A stretch of DNA of 64,000 bases from Tessaracoccus antarcticus (lineage in GTDB: Bacteria > Actinomycetota > Actinomycetes > Propionibacteriales > Propionibacteriaceae), in the NCBI RefSeq assembly GCF_003688855.1, contig NZ_REFW01000001.1, forward strand, positions 744,001-808,000, in the 5' to 3' direction. Position 1 is the first letter of the stretch; each line of letters starts with the position of its first letter. The notes beneath the pieces are model-generated. The model saw nothing but the letters and a program-made list of their open reading frames with translations. It was not told the origin of the DNA and did no database searches. The position numbers were made by a program, and so were the translations under genes. Shown here piece after piece: positions 49,864 through 58,676 of the stretch.

Positions 49864-50735
49864 TGTTCGGACAGGCACGGTTCGCTGACACCAACGCGCT
49901 GCTCAGCGAACGCGCGCACAAGGTCGGCACGCTCATCGTCGTGCACCGCGGTACCTCCGCGGGCTCCGTCGTGGAGAACACACCGGAGGCCGTGCGTGCG
50001 GCCCTGGCCTCGGGTGGGGATGTCATCGAGATCGACGCCGTGGCCTCACGCGACGGCGAATTCTTCGCCTTTCATGACGGCGAGGAGGCCCGGTTGTTGG
50101 GCGAGGCCACCAATCTTCGTCTCTGTACGGCTGCGGAAATCCGGGAACGTCGCTACATCCACAACGACAGGCCCGGGCGTCCCGCGCACATCGTCGGCCT
50201 GGTGGAACTCCTCGACGGTGTCCCGGCCGGCACACTCGTCAATGTGGACCGCTCCTGGCGCTGGTGGGAACGTCTTCTGCCGGCACTCGACACGCTTCGG
50301 ATGAGCAACCAGTTGCTCCTCAAATGTTCCGCCTCCCACGTGGAGCGCATCAATGTTCTGCGTGCCCACCCTGTGAAGTACCCGTTCATTGCCATCTGCT
50401 CAACGGAGGAGCAGGCCCACCGCCACCTCGAGGATCCGGAACTGAACACGGTGGGGGTCGAATTGCTCGCTGCCACCCCGGAAAGCCCATTCCTCGATCC
50501 GGCGGTGCTTTCCCGCCTGCGGGCTCGCGATGCCCTCATCATGGTCAACGCGGAGGTCCTCGCGACCGCCACAGACCTGTTCGCCGGACATGACGACGAG
50601 CGCGCCGTGCTGCACTCACCGGCGGAGGGCTGGGGGCCGCTGTTCGATCTGGGGGTCGATGCAATCCAGACGGACTGGCCCTGGCTTCTGCGTGACTACC
50701 GCAATTCCCTGCGAGATGTGGGCGTGCCCGCATGA
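49863..50735 (+). CDS. Glycerophosphodiester phosphodiesterase-family protein
   Basis: TIM-barrel enzyme family that splits glycerophosphodiesters to glycerol-3-phosphate and an alcohol, 290 residues, with no signal peptide, so cytoplasmic. Catalytic and metal residues are readable: His28-Arg29 in VVHRG, ENT (38-40), Glu56 and Asp58 in VIEIDA, His71 in FHDG. The tail has DAIQTDWPWLLRDYR, like the TDYP end of the family. Position directly after the permease argues that it acts on the imported compound. Compared with classical GDPD the HDxxLxRxT motif is changed to HDGEEARLLGEAT, so the substrate may differ. Confidence 0.84.
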   Translation: MFGQARFADTNALLSERAHKVGTLIVVHRGTSAGSVVENTPEAVRAALASGGDVIEIDAVASRDGEFFAFHDGEEARLLGEATNLRLCTAAEIRERRYIHNDRPGRPAHIVGLVELLDGVPAGTLVNVDRSWRWWERLLPALDTLRMSNQLLLKCSASHVERINVLRAHPVKYPFIAICSTEEQAHRHLEDPELNTVGVELLAATPESPFLDPAVLSRLRARDALIMVNAEVLATATDLFAGHDDERAVLHSPAEGWGPLFDLGVDAIQTDWPWLLRDYRNSLRDVGVPA

Positions 50736-51790
50736 GTGACGACGGCGTCCGTGAGCCGAGGACGCCCCATGTGCACGTCAGCTCCACCATGGAGGACGTC
50801 GCAGCGGCGGCCGGCGTCTCGCGCACGTCCGTTTCCCGGGTCATGCTCGGGCAGAAGAAGGTCTCCGAGGAAACCCGACGTCGAGTCTTTGCTGCGGCCG
50901 AGCATCTCGGGTACGTGCCGAACGTCCTCGCCTCGGAACTCGCCTCACGCGGCACCTCCACGGTCGGGCTGCTCCTGAGGGACGCCTCCAATCCGGCCTA
51001 CGGGCTGCTCTTCACCCGGCTGCAGGAGGCCGCACACGCCGCCGATCTCACCCTGGTCACGATGACCATCAATGCCGACGACCAGGGCCGCCGCCAGGTG
51101 GCCGGGCTGCACCGGCTCATGGGTCTGCGGGTGGCGGGGCTCATCGTCGCCACCGGTGGCGTGACCAGCCATCAACTCGAGCCGTTCCACTCCCAGATCC
51201 CCATCATCCGGGCGGGGCGTCCGGAGACGACGAGTCTCATCCACGCCGTCTCCTACGACGAGGTCCATGCCGGCCGCTCGCTGGCGCATTGCGTGGCCGA
51301 CGCGGGACACCGCGAGGTGGCGGTTCTTGCCACTGCCGAGGACGTGTCCTTTCCGGAGTACGTGCGCAGCACCACCATGGCGGCCACGCTGGTGGGCCGC
51401 GGGGTGGAAGTCATCTCCGTGCCCCTGGGCGACGATGCGCATGACGGTGTCGGGGCAGCGGTGGCGCTGGCACGTGACGGCCGCGTCGGGGCCATCATGT
51501 GTCCCAGTGACCTGCGCCAACTCCAGGTGCTGCGCGCGCTCGCAGCGGTGGGTCTCACGGCACCCGCCGACGTCTCGGTGTCCGGCTGCGACGGGGTGCT
51601 GCCGGGCGCGGACCTGCTCGGACTGACCACCTACCGCATCCCCGTCGAGGAGTTGGCAGTGCGGACGGTGGCCAGGATGTCGGATCTGCTCAGCCAGGAA
51701 CCCACCCCCGGCGTCGTCGCTGAACGGCTGCGCGGGGCCCTCGTTCGAGGGCGCACCGTCGGCCCGCCGTCCCCCCGAAAGGCATCGTGA
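50732..51790 (+). CDS. LacI-family transcriptional regulator
   Basis: 352 residues. N-terminal helix-turn-helix and hinge: [20 protein letters not shown] then [21 protein letters not shown] (given in part), followed by a periplasmic-binding-protein-like effector domain ([18 protein letters not shown]; TGDxxx-like central strands; [16 protein letters not shown]). It is inside the operon it probably controls. A perfect GAGCGCTC-centred palindrome lies at the operon start, 45792-45807. The effector is unknown and should be the imported substrate or a cleavage product. ATGA overlap with the GDPD gene. Confidence 0.92.
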   Translation: MSDDGVREPRTPHVHVSSTMEDVAAAAGVSRTSVSRVMLGQKKVSEETRRRVFAAAEHLGYVPNVLASELASRGTSTVGLLLRDASNPAYGLLFTRLQEAAHAADLTLVTMTINADDQGRRQVAGLHRLMGLRVAGLIVATGGVTSHQLEPFHSQIPIIRAGRPETTSLIHAVSYDEVHAGRSLAHCVADAGHREVAVLATAEDVSFPEYVRSTTMAATLVGRGVEVISVPLGDDAHDGVGAAVALARDGRVGAIMCPSDLRQLQVLRALAAVGLTAPADVSVSGCDGVLPGADLLGLTTYRIPVEELAVRTVARMSDLLSQEPTPGVVAERLRGALVRGRTVGPPSPRKAS

Positions 51791-52692
51791 TGGTACTTCG
51801 TGCTTCCGAGCATCCACGTCCGCGCCACTTCCTCGTGCACATCTCGGACACCCATTTCGTCGCACCCGGGCGGCTCCTGGGTGACGTCGTGGACGCCCGC
51901 GGGCATCTCGCCGAGCTGCTGGACGGGTTGGAGGCCGCCAGCGTCCATCCGTCGGCCATCATTTTCACCGGCGACCTTGCTGACCGCGGTGATGCTGATG
52001 CCTACAGAAGCCTGCGCGACGTCGTCGAACCGGTGGCTGCGCGCTTGGGTGCGCAGGTCATCTGGGCGGTCGGGAACCACGATGACCGCACGCGGATGCG
52101 CACTGCACTGCTGGGGGTGCCAAGCTCCATGGAGCCCTACGACCACGTGGTCCTGCTCGACGGGCTGCGCATCGTCGTCCTCGACACCAGCGTTCCGGGC
52201 TGGCACCACGGCGAGATCGAGCCCGCCCAGTTGGAGTGGCTCCGCGGTGTGCTGGCGGTGCCGGCGCCGGAGGGAAGCATCCTGGCCCTGCACCATCCGC
52301 CCGTGCCGTGTGTGCAGGACCTTGCCGTCACTGTGGAGTTGCGCGATCAGGCTGCGCTGGCGGATGTCCTGCGCGGTTCCGATGTCCGAGCGATCATCGG
52401 TGGTCACCTGCACTACTCCACGGCCGCAACGTTCGCGGGCATTCCGGTGTCCGTGGCCGCCTCCACCTGTTACACCCAGGACCTCCTGACACCCGAGCGT
52501 GGAACCCGTGGCCGCGACGGAGCACAGGGGTTCAACCTTGTGCACGTCTACGAGGACACGGTGATGCACTCGGTGGTACCGATCGGGACATACCCAACGG
52601 TGGGGCGCCACGTGGACGCAGAGGAGACGGCCGTACTCCTGGCCCAGGCGGGCCACTACATCCCCGAGCCGGGTGAGCGGGGCGGAAGCTGA
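51790..52692 (+). CDS. Metallophosphoesterase (CpdA/GpdQ-like class III phosphodiesterase)
   Basis: 300 residues, calcineurin-like fold with all metal motifs: ISDTHF (Asp20, His22), [27 protein letters not shown] and [16 protein letters not shown]. The family includes cyclic-nucleotide phosphodiesterase CpdA and glycerophosphodiesterase GpdQ. In an operon with a GDPD and a solute importer, a GpdQ-like role is the better fit, but only by context. Start ATG 51790 overlaps the lacI-type stop (TGATG); GTG 51787 is an alternative. It is last gene before a convergent operon. Confidence 0.88.
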   Translation: MVLRASEHPRPRHFLVHISDTHFVAPGRLLGDVVDARGHLAELLDGLEAASVHPSAIIFTGDLADRGDADAYRSLRDVVEPVAARLGAQVIWAVGNHDDRTRMRTALLGVPSSMEPYDHVVLLDGLRIVVLDTSVPGWHHGEIEPAQLEWLRGVLAVPAPEGSILALHHPPVPCVQDLAVTVELRDQAALADVLRGSDVRAIIGGHLHYSTAATFAGIPVSVAASTCYTQDLLTPERGTRGRDGAQGFNLVHVYEDTVMHSVVPIGTYPTVGRHVDAEETAVLLAQAGHYIPEPGERGGS

Positions 52693-52711
52693 CGTCGGCC
52701 CGGCTTCTTCT

Positions 52712-52727
52712 GGACCGGATCCGGTCC
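52712..52727. terminator. Palindrome between convergent operons
   Basis: GGACCGGATCCGGTCC, a perfect 16-bp palindrome that can form a 6-bp hairpin, 20 bp after the metallophosphoesterase stop. The hairpin is short for a terminator, so the role is tentative. Confidence 0.4.
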
Positions 52728-52737
52728 GCCCCCACCC

Positions 52738-54108
52738 TCAGTCGTTGCGGCGCTGCTGCTGACTCAGCACGCCCGCCTGGAGCGGGCGACAGGCCTCCGC
52801 GGCACCCAGCGAGAGGAGGAAACCGAGCGCGATGGTGACGGCCAGCATGACCACACCGACCACGGGGAAGCTGTCCATCTCCGTGGCAACCACGGTGGAC
52901 AGCAGTAAGCCGAGCGGAACCGACGTGCCGAGCGCCACTGCGAGGGGGACCAGCACGAGGCTGCGCCGGACGCGGGCGTGAACCGCGGACGGCACACCCA
53001 TGCGCTCCAGCGCCACGGACTCCTGCGCCCGGTCGAACACCTGTGACGCCTGCGCCATGAGGGTTGCCATGGCGGCCAGCACCAGGCCCACCCCCAGGGT
53101 GATGGCCACGCCGGTCTGGACGTCACGGACGAAGGAGACCGAGTACACGTCGGAGGGTGCGCCCGTGGTGGTGACGGGCATCGTGACGACGAAGCCGGCC
53201 ACGAAGCCGAGCAGCGCAAGGGACGAGACGTTGCGCCAGGCTCCGCGGGGGTCATCGAGGATGCGACGTGCGGCCAGGAGGCGCGGCACGCTGGCGGTAC
53301 GTGTGCGGGGCCGTGACACGAGTTGCAGCAGCCACGGGCCCACCAGGTTGATGGAACCTATGACAACGGCAAGGAATCCGACGGTGGTGACGAGACCCAC
53401 CAGCGAGGCCACGCTGGAGAAGCGGGAGTAGATCAGGAAGCCGGCCACCAGCACCACGACCGCTGCGAGCCGCCACGCCTTGAGCTTGCTGGGGGACTGG
53501 TCGCGTGCCACACCCAGCGGCGAAATGGAGACGCGCTGCAGCCCGACCACGGTGGACGCCACCGACAGAAGAAGGAGGGCGCCGACCACGGCCAGCCACA
53601 GCCACCACGGGAGCAGCATCTCGCCTGCCCTGATGTGCTGCTGCTGGAAGGCCACGAGTTGCCAGGCGGGAAGGCTGGCGGCGAACACCACCGAGCCGAG
53701 GACCACACCGGCAACCGCCTGGACGATGGTCTCGATGACCGACATCCGCACCACCTCCCCACTGGTCATGCCGATGAGGCGGAGTGAGGCGAGTCGACGG
53801 GCACGTCCACGGGCTCCGAGCCGGGCCGCACCTCCGCCGAGGCCGAGGATCGGGACCACGAGCAGTGCGCAGGCGAACCCGGCCAGGCCGACGTAGGCGG
53901 GCGCCACGTCGGCCCACTGGGCGTCGGACAGGGCGCCGTCGACGCTCCACCGCCGGTAGAACATCCACGTGCCGCCGGCCACGGTCAACGCGAGCCAGGA
54001 GGAGATGGTGAAGGCGAGGACGGCCATGGCGTCCAGGACTCCGGCGCCGCGTGTGGCGCGGATGCGTGCGATGGCGAGCCGGGGGGCGAGGTTCACGGCG
54101 ACGCTCAT
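52738..54108 (-). CDS. FtsX-like ABC transporter permease
   Basis: 456 residues, about eight to ten membrane helices in two FtsX-type units (ARRLASLRLIGMTSGEVVRM and AQESVALERMGVPSAVHARV are the two cytoplasmic signature loops). Such permeases act with LolD-like ATPases in peptide-antibiotic resistance, lipoprotein movement or envelope signalling, mostly by mechanotransmission. Its ATG at 54108 overlaps the stop of the ATPase gene. The pair is divergent from a two-component system, the usual arrangement for antimicrobial-peptide sensing and detoxification, although no BceB-type large extracellular domain is seen. Confidence 0.85.
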   Translation of the reverse strand: MSVAVNLAPRLAIARIRATRGAGVLDAMAVLAFTISSWLALTVAGGTWMFYRRWSVDGALSDAQWADVAPAYVGLAGFACALLVVPILGLGGGAARLGARGRARRLASLRLIGMTSGEVVRMSVIETIVQAVAGVVLGSVVFAASLPAWQLVAFQQQHIRAGEMLLPWWLWLAVVGALLLLSVASTVVGLQRVSISPLGVARDQSPSKLKAWRLAAVVVLVAGFLIYSRFSSVASLVGLVTTVGFLAVVIGSINLVGPWLLQLVSRPRTRTASVPRLLAARRILDDPRGAWRNVSSLALLGFVAGFVVTMPVTTTGAPSDVYSVSFVRDVQTGVAITLGVGLVLAAMATLMAQASQVFDRAQESVALERMGVPSAVHARVRRSLVLVPLAVALGTSVPLGLLLSTVVATEMDSFPVVGVVMLAVTIALGFLLSLGAAEACRPLQAGVLSQQQRRND

Positions 54109-54809
54109 CGGGTTCCCCCGGTGATCGGCTGGTCGGCGTGGATCATGGCGTCGCGGATCTCGACGAGTCGCTGGCACCAGCCGGCGACCTCGTCGTCGTG
54201 GGTGACGAGGACGAGCGTGGAGCCGGCCATCGCGGTGGTGGTGGTCAGCACCTGCATCACCTCATGTCCGGTGGCCTGGTCGAGCGCGCCCGTTGGTTCG
54301 TCGGCAAACACCACGTCGGGGCCATGCACCAGGGCGCGGGCGATGGCCACACGCTGGGCCTGCCCACCGGACAGTTCACCCGGCCGCCGCGCCTCCATAC
54401 CTGCGAGCCCCAGGCGTGCAAGCCACTGGTCGGCGGCCGCCAGCGCCTCCATGCGTGACTTCCCGCCGAGCAGGAGGGGAAGCGCCACGTTCTCCCTGGC
54501 TGGCAGTTCCGGCAGAAGTTGGCCGTCCTGGAACACGAAGCCGAAGCGGCGTCGGCGGAGCAGCGAACGCTGTTTGTCGCGAAGAGCCGACACGGCATCC
54601 TCGCCGAGCGACACCACACCGGCGTCGGGAACAAGGATCCCCGACAGGCAGTGCAGCAGCGTCGACTTTCCGGAGCCGGAGGGCCCCATGATGGCGACGG
54701 ACTGGCCGCGGGGAATGTCGATGCTGACGTCGGCGAGCGCCCGGACGTCGCCGTAGGACTTCGAGATCCCTCGGGCAGCAAGGGTGGTGGGGGCATCAGT
54801 GGTGGTCAT
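54105..54809 (-). CDS. ABC ATPase of LolD/MacB type
   Basis: 234 residues. Walker A GPSGSGKST near residue 42, VFQDGQLLPELPARENVALP around the Q-loop, signature LSGGQAQRVAIARAL, Walker B VVFADEPTGALD, His switch VTHDDEV. These are the marks of the LolD/MacB group that works with FtsX-type permeases. Start ATG 54809 after CTGGAGG. It is first gene of the ATPase-permease operon. Confidence 0.92.
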   Translation of the reverse strand: MTTTDAPTTLAARGISKSYGDVRALADVSIDIPRGQSVAIMGPSGSGKSTLLHCLSGILVPDAGVVSLGEDAVSALRDKQRSLLRRRRFGFVFQDGQLLPELPARENVALPLLLGGKSRMEALAAADQWLARLGLAGMEARRPGELSGGQAQRVAIARALVHGPDVVFADEPTGALDQATGHEVMQVLTTTTAMAGSTLVLVTHDDEVAGWCQRLVEIRDAMIHADQPITGGTR

Positions 54810-54931
54810 GCCTCCAGTCGACCATGGTGATGCGGGCGGGGCCATGGCCCCAGCTTCCCAGAGGGGGTGGAGCCAGCTCCACCTTTTCCTCCATGGGGAC
54901 CGGCGACGCTCCACTGGGTCCGACGCCCTCC

Positions 54932-54943
54932 TACAGTGATCAC
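54932..54943 (+). promoter_or_regulatory. Leaderless promoter of the two-component operon
   Basis: TACAGT (54932-54937), 6 nt, then ATG 54944. Confidence 0.55.
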
Positions 54944-55852
54944 ATGTCCCAGGACCCCGATCGGCGCCGGCGCACCCTGTTGCGGGTGCAGTGTGTCGTG
55001 GGTGGGCTCGGCGCGCTGGTCATCTGGGTACTTCTGGCGCTGGGTTCGCCCTTCGGCCCGGCCGCTTCGGCCGTCGTCGCGGCGGGCGCCGTCGCCCTCC
55101 TCGGGTGGCTTCTGGTGCGACTCGAACGACGCAAGTGGGTGGCCGCAGACGTCCCTGCCGATGTTGACTACGCCCGCGAACTGCGTGAGGTGCGCGACTC
55201 CCGGCGGGTCATCGTCGGCGCCTTCGAGATCGAGCGGCGACGTATCGAACGCGACCTGCACGACGGCGCCCAGCAGTACCTGGTGTCGGCCACCATGAAG
55301 CTCGGGGAGGCCGCGCTCCTGGTGGAGCAGGGCCCCAACGCACCATCGGCGGGGCAGTTGGTTCCCATCCTGGAGGGTGCGCACCGTGACGCCGAGGAGG
55401 CGTTGCGCACCCTGCGCGCCACCGTGTCCGGCATCCATCCGCAGGTGCTCAGCGACCTGGGACTGGCGGCGGCAGTGTCCGACATGGCCGAGCGGAGCGG
55501 CGTCGACGTGACCGTTCGCTGTCCCCACCTGCTGCCGGACATGCCCGAGGAGGTGGCTGCCGTCGCGTGGTTCTTCTGCTCCGAGGCGCTCACCAACGTC
55601 GTCAAACACGCGCCCGGCGCCAGTGTGACGCTGCTGCTGGGTGCCGACCGTGACCTGCACGTGTCGGTCATGGACAACGGCCCCGGTGGCGCCTGGCTGC
55701 GTGACGGCGGTGGTCTCGTGGGGATGCGCGAGCGGTTGGCGGCTTTCGGTGGCGCCATGCAACTGGCCTCGCCCGTCGGTGGCCCCACGACGCTGTCCGC
55801 GCGCATCCCGCTGCTCCTCACACCCGCCCACGAGAACACGGGGACCGCATGA
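54944..55852 (+). CDS. Sensor histidine kinase (NarL-type, HisKA_3)
   Basis: 302 residues. Two adjacent membrane helices near the N-terminus (VVGGLGALVIWVLLALG; AASAVVAAGAVALLGWLLV) with almost no extracellular loop, so it probably senses at or within the membrane, possibly via the neighbouring transporter. Phosphoacceptor motif ERRRIERDLHDGAQQYLVSA with His near residue 107, and an ATPase domain with SEALTNVVKHAPG (N box) and DNGPGG. Partner of the overlapping LuxR-type response regulator. The start is set by a -10 element 6 nt upstream. The extended N-terminal frame further upstream lacks support. Confidence 0.9.
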   Translation: MSQDPDRRRRTLLRVQCVVGGLGALVIWVLLALGSPFGPAASAVVAAGAVALLGWLLVRLERRKWVAADVPADVDYARELREVRDSRRVIVGAFEIERRRIERDLHDGAQQYLVSATMKLGEAALLVEQGPNAPSAGQLVPILEGAHRDAEEALRTLRATVSGIHPQVLSDLGLAAAVSDMAERSGVDVTVRCPHLLPDMPEEVAAVAWFFCSEALTNVVKHAPGASVTLLLGADRDLHVSVMDNGPGGAWLRDGGGLVGMRERLAAFGGAMQLASPVGGPTTLSARIPLLLTPAHENTGTA

Positions 55853-56541
55853 AACTGATCGTCGCCGACGACTCGGCGCTGCTGCGTGAGGGACTCATCG
55901 GGCTGCTGGAGCGTCAGGGCCACGACGTGGTGGCCCAGGCTGCCAGCGCCCCCGAACTTCTCACCGCCCTCGCGGGGGCCCAGCGCGATGACCGCGAGCC
56001 CGACGTCGTCATCACTGATGTCCGGATGCCGCCGGGCATGGGAGACGACGGGCTGGGTGCCGCCCTCGACATCCGACGACAGCACCCGGGCATCGGCATC
56101 CTGGTGCTGTCCCAGTACGTGGCCGCCGCGTACGCCGCGGAACTGTTCGGCGGTCGTGCAGGTGGGGCGCTGGCGACGACGCCCGGCGACGTGGGGGGTC
56201 TCGGGTACCTGCTGAAGGACAGGGTCTCCCGCGTGGCGGACTTCATGCGGTCGCTGGCCATCATCGCCGCCGGGGGTGTTGTGGTGGACCCGGAGGTGGC
56301 CACCCGGCTCATCCAGGGTCGCCGATCGGCGCTGGATGGGCTCAGCGGACGGGAACATGAGGTGCTGGAGTTGATGAGCCACGGCCTGTCGAATCAGCAG
56401 ATCGCCGAGCGGCTCTACCTCTCGGCCAGTGCCGTCTCCAAGCACGTGGCCAACGTCTTCTCCAAGCTGGAGCTGCCTGCCGGGCAGGACAACCGGAGGG
56501 TGCGTGCCGTACTCGCCTACCTGACGGCCGCCAACACCTGA
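55849..56541 (+). CDS. LuxR/NarL-family response regulator
   Basis: 230 residues. Receiver domain with the acidic pair in VADDSALLREGL, phosphorylation Asp in VVITDVRMPPG (near residue 61), and Lys in YLLKDRVS. The DNA-binding domain is HTH-LuxR: SGREHEVLELMSHGLSNQQI and ASAVSKHVANVFSKL. Overlaps the kinase gene (ATGA), so they form one cognate pair. The likely target is the divergent ATPase-permease operon, by location. Confidence 0.92.
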   Translation: MKLIVADDSALLREGLIGLLERQGHDVVAQAASAPELLTALAGAQRDDREPDVVITDVRMPPGMGDDGLGAALDIRRQHPGIGILVLSQYVAAAYAAELFGGRAGGALATTPGDVGGLGYLLKDRVSRVADFMRSLAIIAAGGVVVDPEVATRLIQGRRSALDGLSGREHEVLELMSHGLSNQQIAERLYLSASAVSKHVANVFSKLELPAGQDNRRVRAVLAYLTAANT

Positions 56542-56700
56542 GGCGTCCGCCTGGATTGCTGCGTGTTGGCGCGTCCTCTGGCGCATCCGCGTGCGACCGG
56601 CTACGGTATGCCGGACAGTCCCCCCTGTCCCCGTTCGGGTACGCGCCAACGTCGGCGATGTGACCGCGCCAGATCGTCACTGATGAAGATCGGAGCCCCC

Positions 56701-58410
56701 GTGAGTTCACCACTTCTGGCCCTCATTGGCATTGCCATGATGGTTCTCGGCTATTTGTTCTACTCAAAGTTCCTTGTCAAGCACATTTTCAAGCTCGACA
56801 GCAGCATCCCGACCCCCGCGCACACGCGCAAGGACGGCATCGACTACGTCCCCACGAACATGTACGTCCTGTGGGGCCACCACTTCACCTCGGTGGCCGG
56901 TGCGGCGCCCATCGTCGGGCCCGCCGTCGCCGTCATCTGGGGCTGGCTGCCGGCTTTCCTGTGGGTGACGCTCGGTACGGTCTTCTTCGCCGGGATGCAC
57001 GACATGGGGGCGCTCTGGGCCTCTGTGCGCAACAAGGGACACTCCATCGGCACGCTCTCCGGCCGCTACATCGGCAACCGGGGACGCAACCTGTTCCTCG
57101 TGGTGATCTTCCTGTTGCTGCTGATGGTCAACGCCGCGTTTGCCGTGGTCATCTCCAAGTTGCTCGTCGGGACGCCCACGGCAGTCATTCCCACGTGGGG
57201 CGCGATCCTCGTGGCGCTGGTGGTGGGCCAGGCCATCTACCGCTGGAAGCTCCCGTTGGTCTGGGTCTCCATCATCGGCGTCGTGGCGCTGTATGCGCTG
57301 ATCATCCTCGGTGACCAGTTCCCGGTGGTGCTGCCCGAGACCGTCATGGGTCTGTCCGCAGCCTCGTTCTGGGTGCTCGTGCTGTTCGTCTATGCGGGTG
57401 TCGCCTCGGTGCTGCCGGTGTGGATGTTGCTGCAGCCACGCGACTACATCAACGGTCTCCAGCTCTTCGTCGGTCTGGGCATTCTCTACATCTCGGTGCT
57501 CATCGCGTCCCCCACCATCGTTGCCCCCGCCATCAATACGGCGGTGCCGGATGGGACCCCGAGCATGCTTCCCCTGCTGTTCGTCACCATCGCCTGTGGT
57601 GCCATCTCCGGGTTCCACGGTGTGGTGGCCTCAGGTACCAGCGCCAAGCAGTTGAACAAGGAGTCCGACGCACGCTTCGTCGGGTACTTCGGCGCTGTTG
57701 GAGAGGGCCTGCTCGCCCTCGGCGCGATCATCGCGGCCACGGCTGGCTTCAAGACGCTGGCCGACTGGGAGAACGTCTACTCCGCCTTCAACCAGGGTGG
57801 CGTCGGGGCATTCGTCGAGGGTGGCGGTGCCATCCTCAATGCCGGTCTCGGCCTTCCGGTGTCACTGAGCGCCACCATTCTCGCCACGATGGCGGTGCTG
57901 TTCGCAGCCACCACCATGGACACCGGGATCCGGCTGCAGCGTTTCGTGGTCCAGGAGGCCGCAGAGATCATGGGCATCAAGGTGGGCAAGTTCGTGGCCA
58001 CGATCGTGGTGCTCATCGTCGGTATGGGACTTGCGTTCGGTGCCGGCGCCGACGGTTCGGGAGGCATGGTCATCTGGCCGCTGTTCGGGACCACGAACCA
58101 GTTGCTGGCCGGTCTGACGCTCGCGATCATCGCGGTGATCCTGCTGCAGAAGCGCCGCAACGTCGTGCCGGTGCTCATCCCCCTCGTGTTCGTCCTGCTC
58201 ATGTCCGTCTACGCCGCAGTTGTCCAGTTGGGTGCCTTCTACGCCACCCAGAACTGGCTGCTGCTCGCCCTGGACATCATCATCCTCATCGCCGCGCTCT
58301 GGGTGATCGTGGAATCGGTGATTGCCATGAACAAGGCGCGCACCGCACCGCCCACCAGTGATGAGGACGACCGCGTCACCGAGCTCGAGGATGAGCCCGC
58401 CGCACGATGA
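56701..58410 (+). CDS. cstA: CstA/BtsT-family carbon-starvation transporter
   Basis: Inner-membrane transporter, 569 residues with about 16 hydrophobic segments, shorter than E. coli CstA (about 700). In E. coli the family imports pyruvate or peptides under carbon limitation. Seen: GIDYVPTNMYVLWGHHFTSV, AGAAPIVGPAVAVIWGWLPA, FHGVVASGTSAKQLNKESDA and VLFAATTMDTGIRLQRFVVQ, all strongly conserved CstA stretches. GTG 56701 follows CGGAG at good spacing; the in-frame ATG 56683 has none. The gene overlaps a small Cys-Cys-ended protein by ATGA, as in the CstA/YbdD pairing of enterobacteria. Confidence 0.9.
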   Translation: MSSPLLALIGIAMMVLGYLFYSKFLVKHIFKLDSSIPTPAHTRKDGIDYVPTNMYVLWGHHFTSVAGAAPIVGPAVAVIWGWLPAFLWVTLGTVFFAGMHDMGALWASVRNKGHSIGTLSGRYIGNRGRNLFLVVIFLLLLMVNAAFAVVISKLLVGTPTAVIPTWGAILVALVVGQAIYRWKLPLVWVSIIGVVALYALIILGDQFPVVLPETVMGLSAASFWVLVLFVYAGVASVLPVWMLLQPRDYINGLQLFVGLGILYISVLIASPTIVAPAINTAVPDGTPSMLPLLFVTIACGAISGFHGVVASGTSAKQLNKESDARFVGYFGAVGEGLLALGAIIAATAGFKTLADWENVYSAFNQGGVGAFVEGGGAILNAGLGLPVSLSATILATMAVLFAATTMDTGIRLQRFVVQEAAEIMGIKVGKFVATIVVLIVGMGLAFGAGADGSGGMVIWPLFGTTNQLLAGLTLAIIAVILLQKRRNVVPVLIPLVFVLLMSVYAAVVQLGAFYATQNWLLLALDIIILIAALWVIVESVIAMNKARTAPPTSDEDDRVTELEDEPAAR

Positions 58411-58676
58411 CGGAGCGTCCAGGAACCGCGTGGGCCCGCTTCTCGGCGGGCCTGCGCGAGTTCTACGCCGCCCCGTACCGCCGGGCATTCGCCCGGGCTC
58501 AACGCGACGAGGACGATCTGTTCATGATGATCGTGCTGGCCGAGTCGTTGGGCGTGCCCAATCCGGTGAGTTACTACACGGTGGAGTTGCTGCCTGTCAT
58601 GTATGACCGTTTTCACGACTGGCACACGAGGATGGGTATGGAACATTCACCCCTGGACTACCTGTCATGTTGCTAG
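58407..58676 (+). CDS. Small Cys-Cys-terminated protein (cory-CC-star type)
   Basis: 89 residues, soluble, helical, ending PLDYLSCC with the two cysteines as the last residues. The sequence [20 protein letters not shown] and [21 protein letters not shown] marks the actinobacterial family named cory-CC-star. It sits between the CstA transporter and an ArsA-type ATPase, overlapping both genes (ATGA with cstA; 10 nt with arsA). From memory, the enterobacterial CstA/BtsT partners YbdD and YjiX also end in Cys-Cys though they look unrelated, so a thiol role in controlling or maturing the transporter is worth considering. Function unknown. Confidence 0.82.
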   Translation: MTERPGTAWARFSAGLREFYAAPYRRAFARAQRDEDDLFMMIVLAESLGVPNPVSYYTVELLPVMYDRFHDWHTRMGMEHSPLDYLSCC

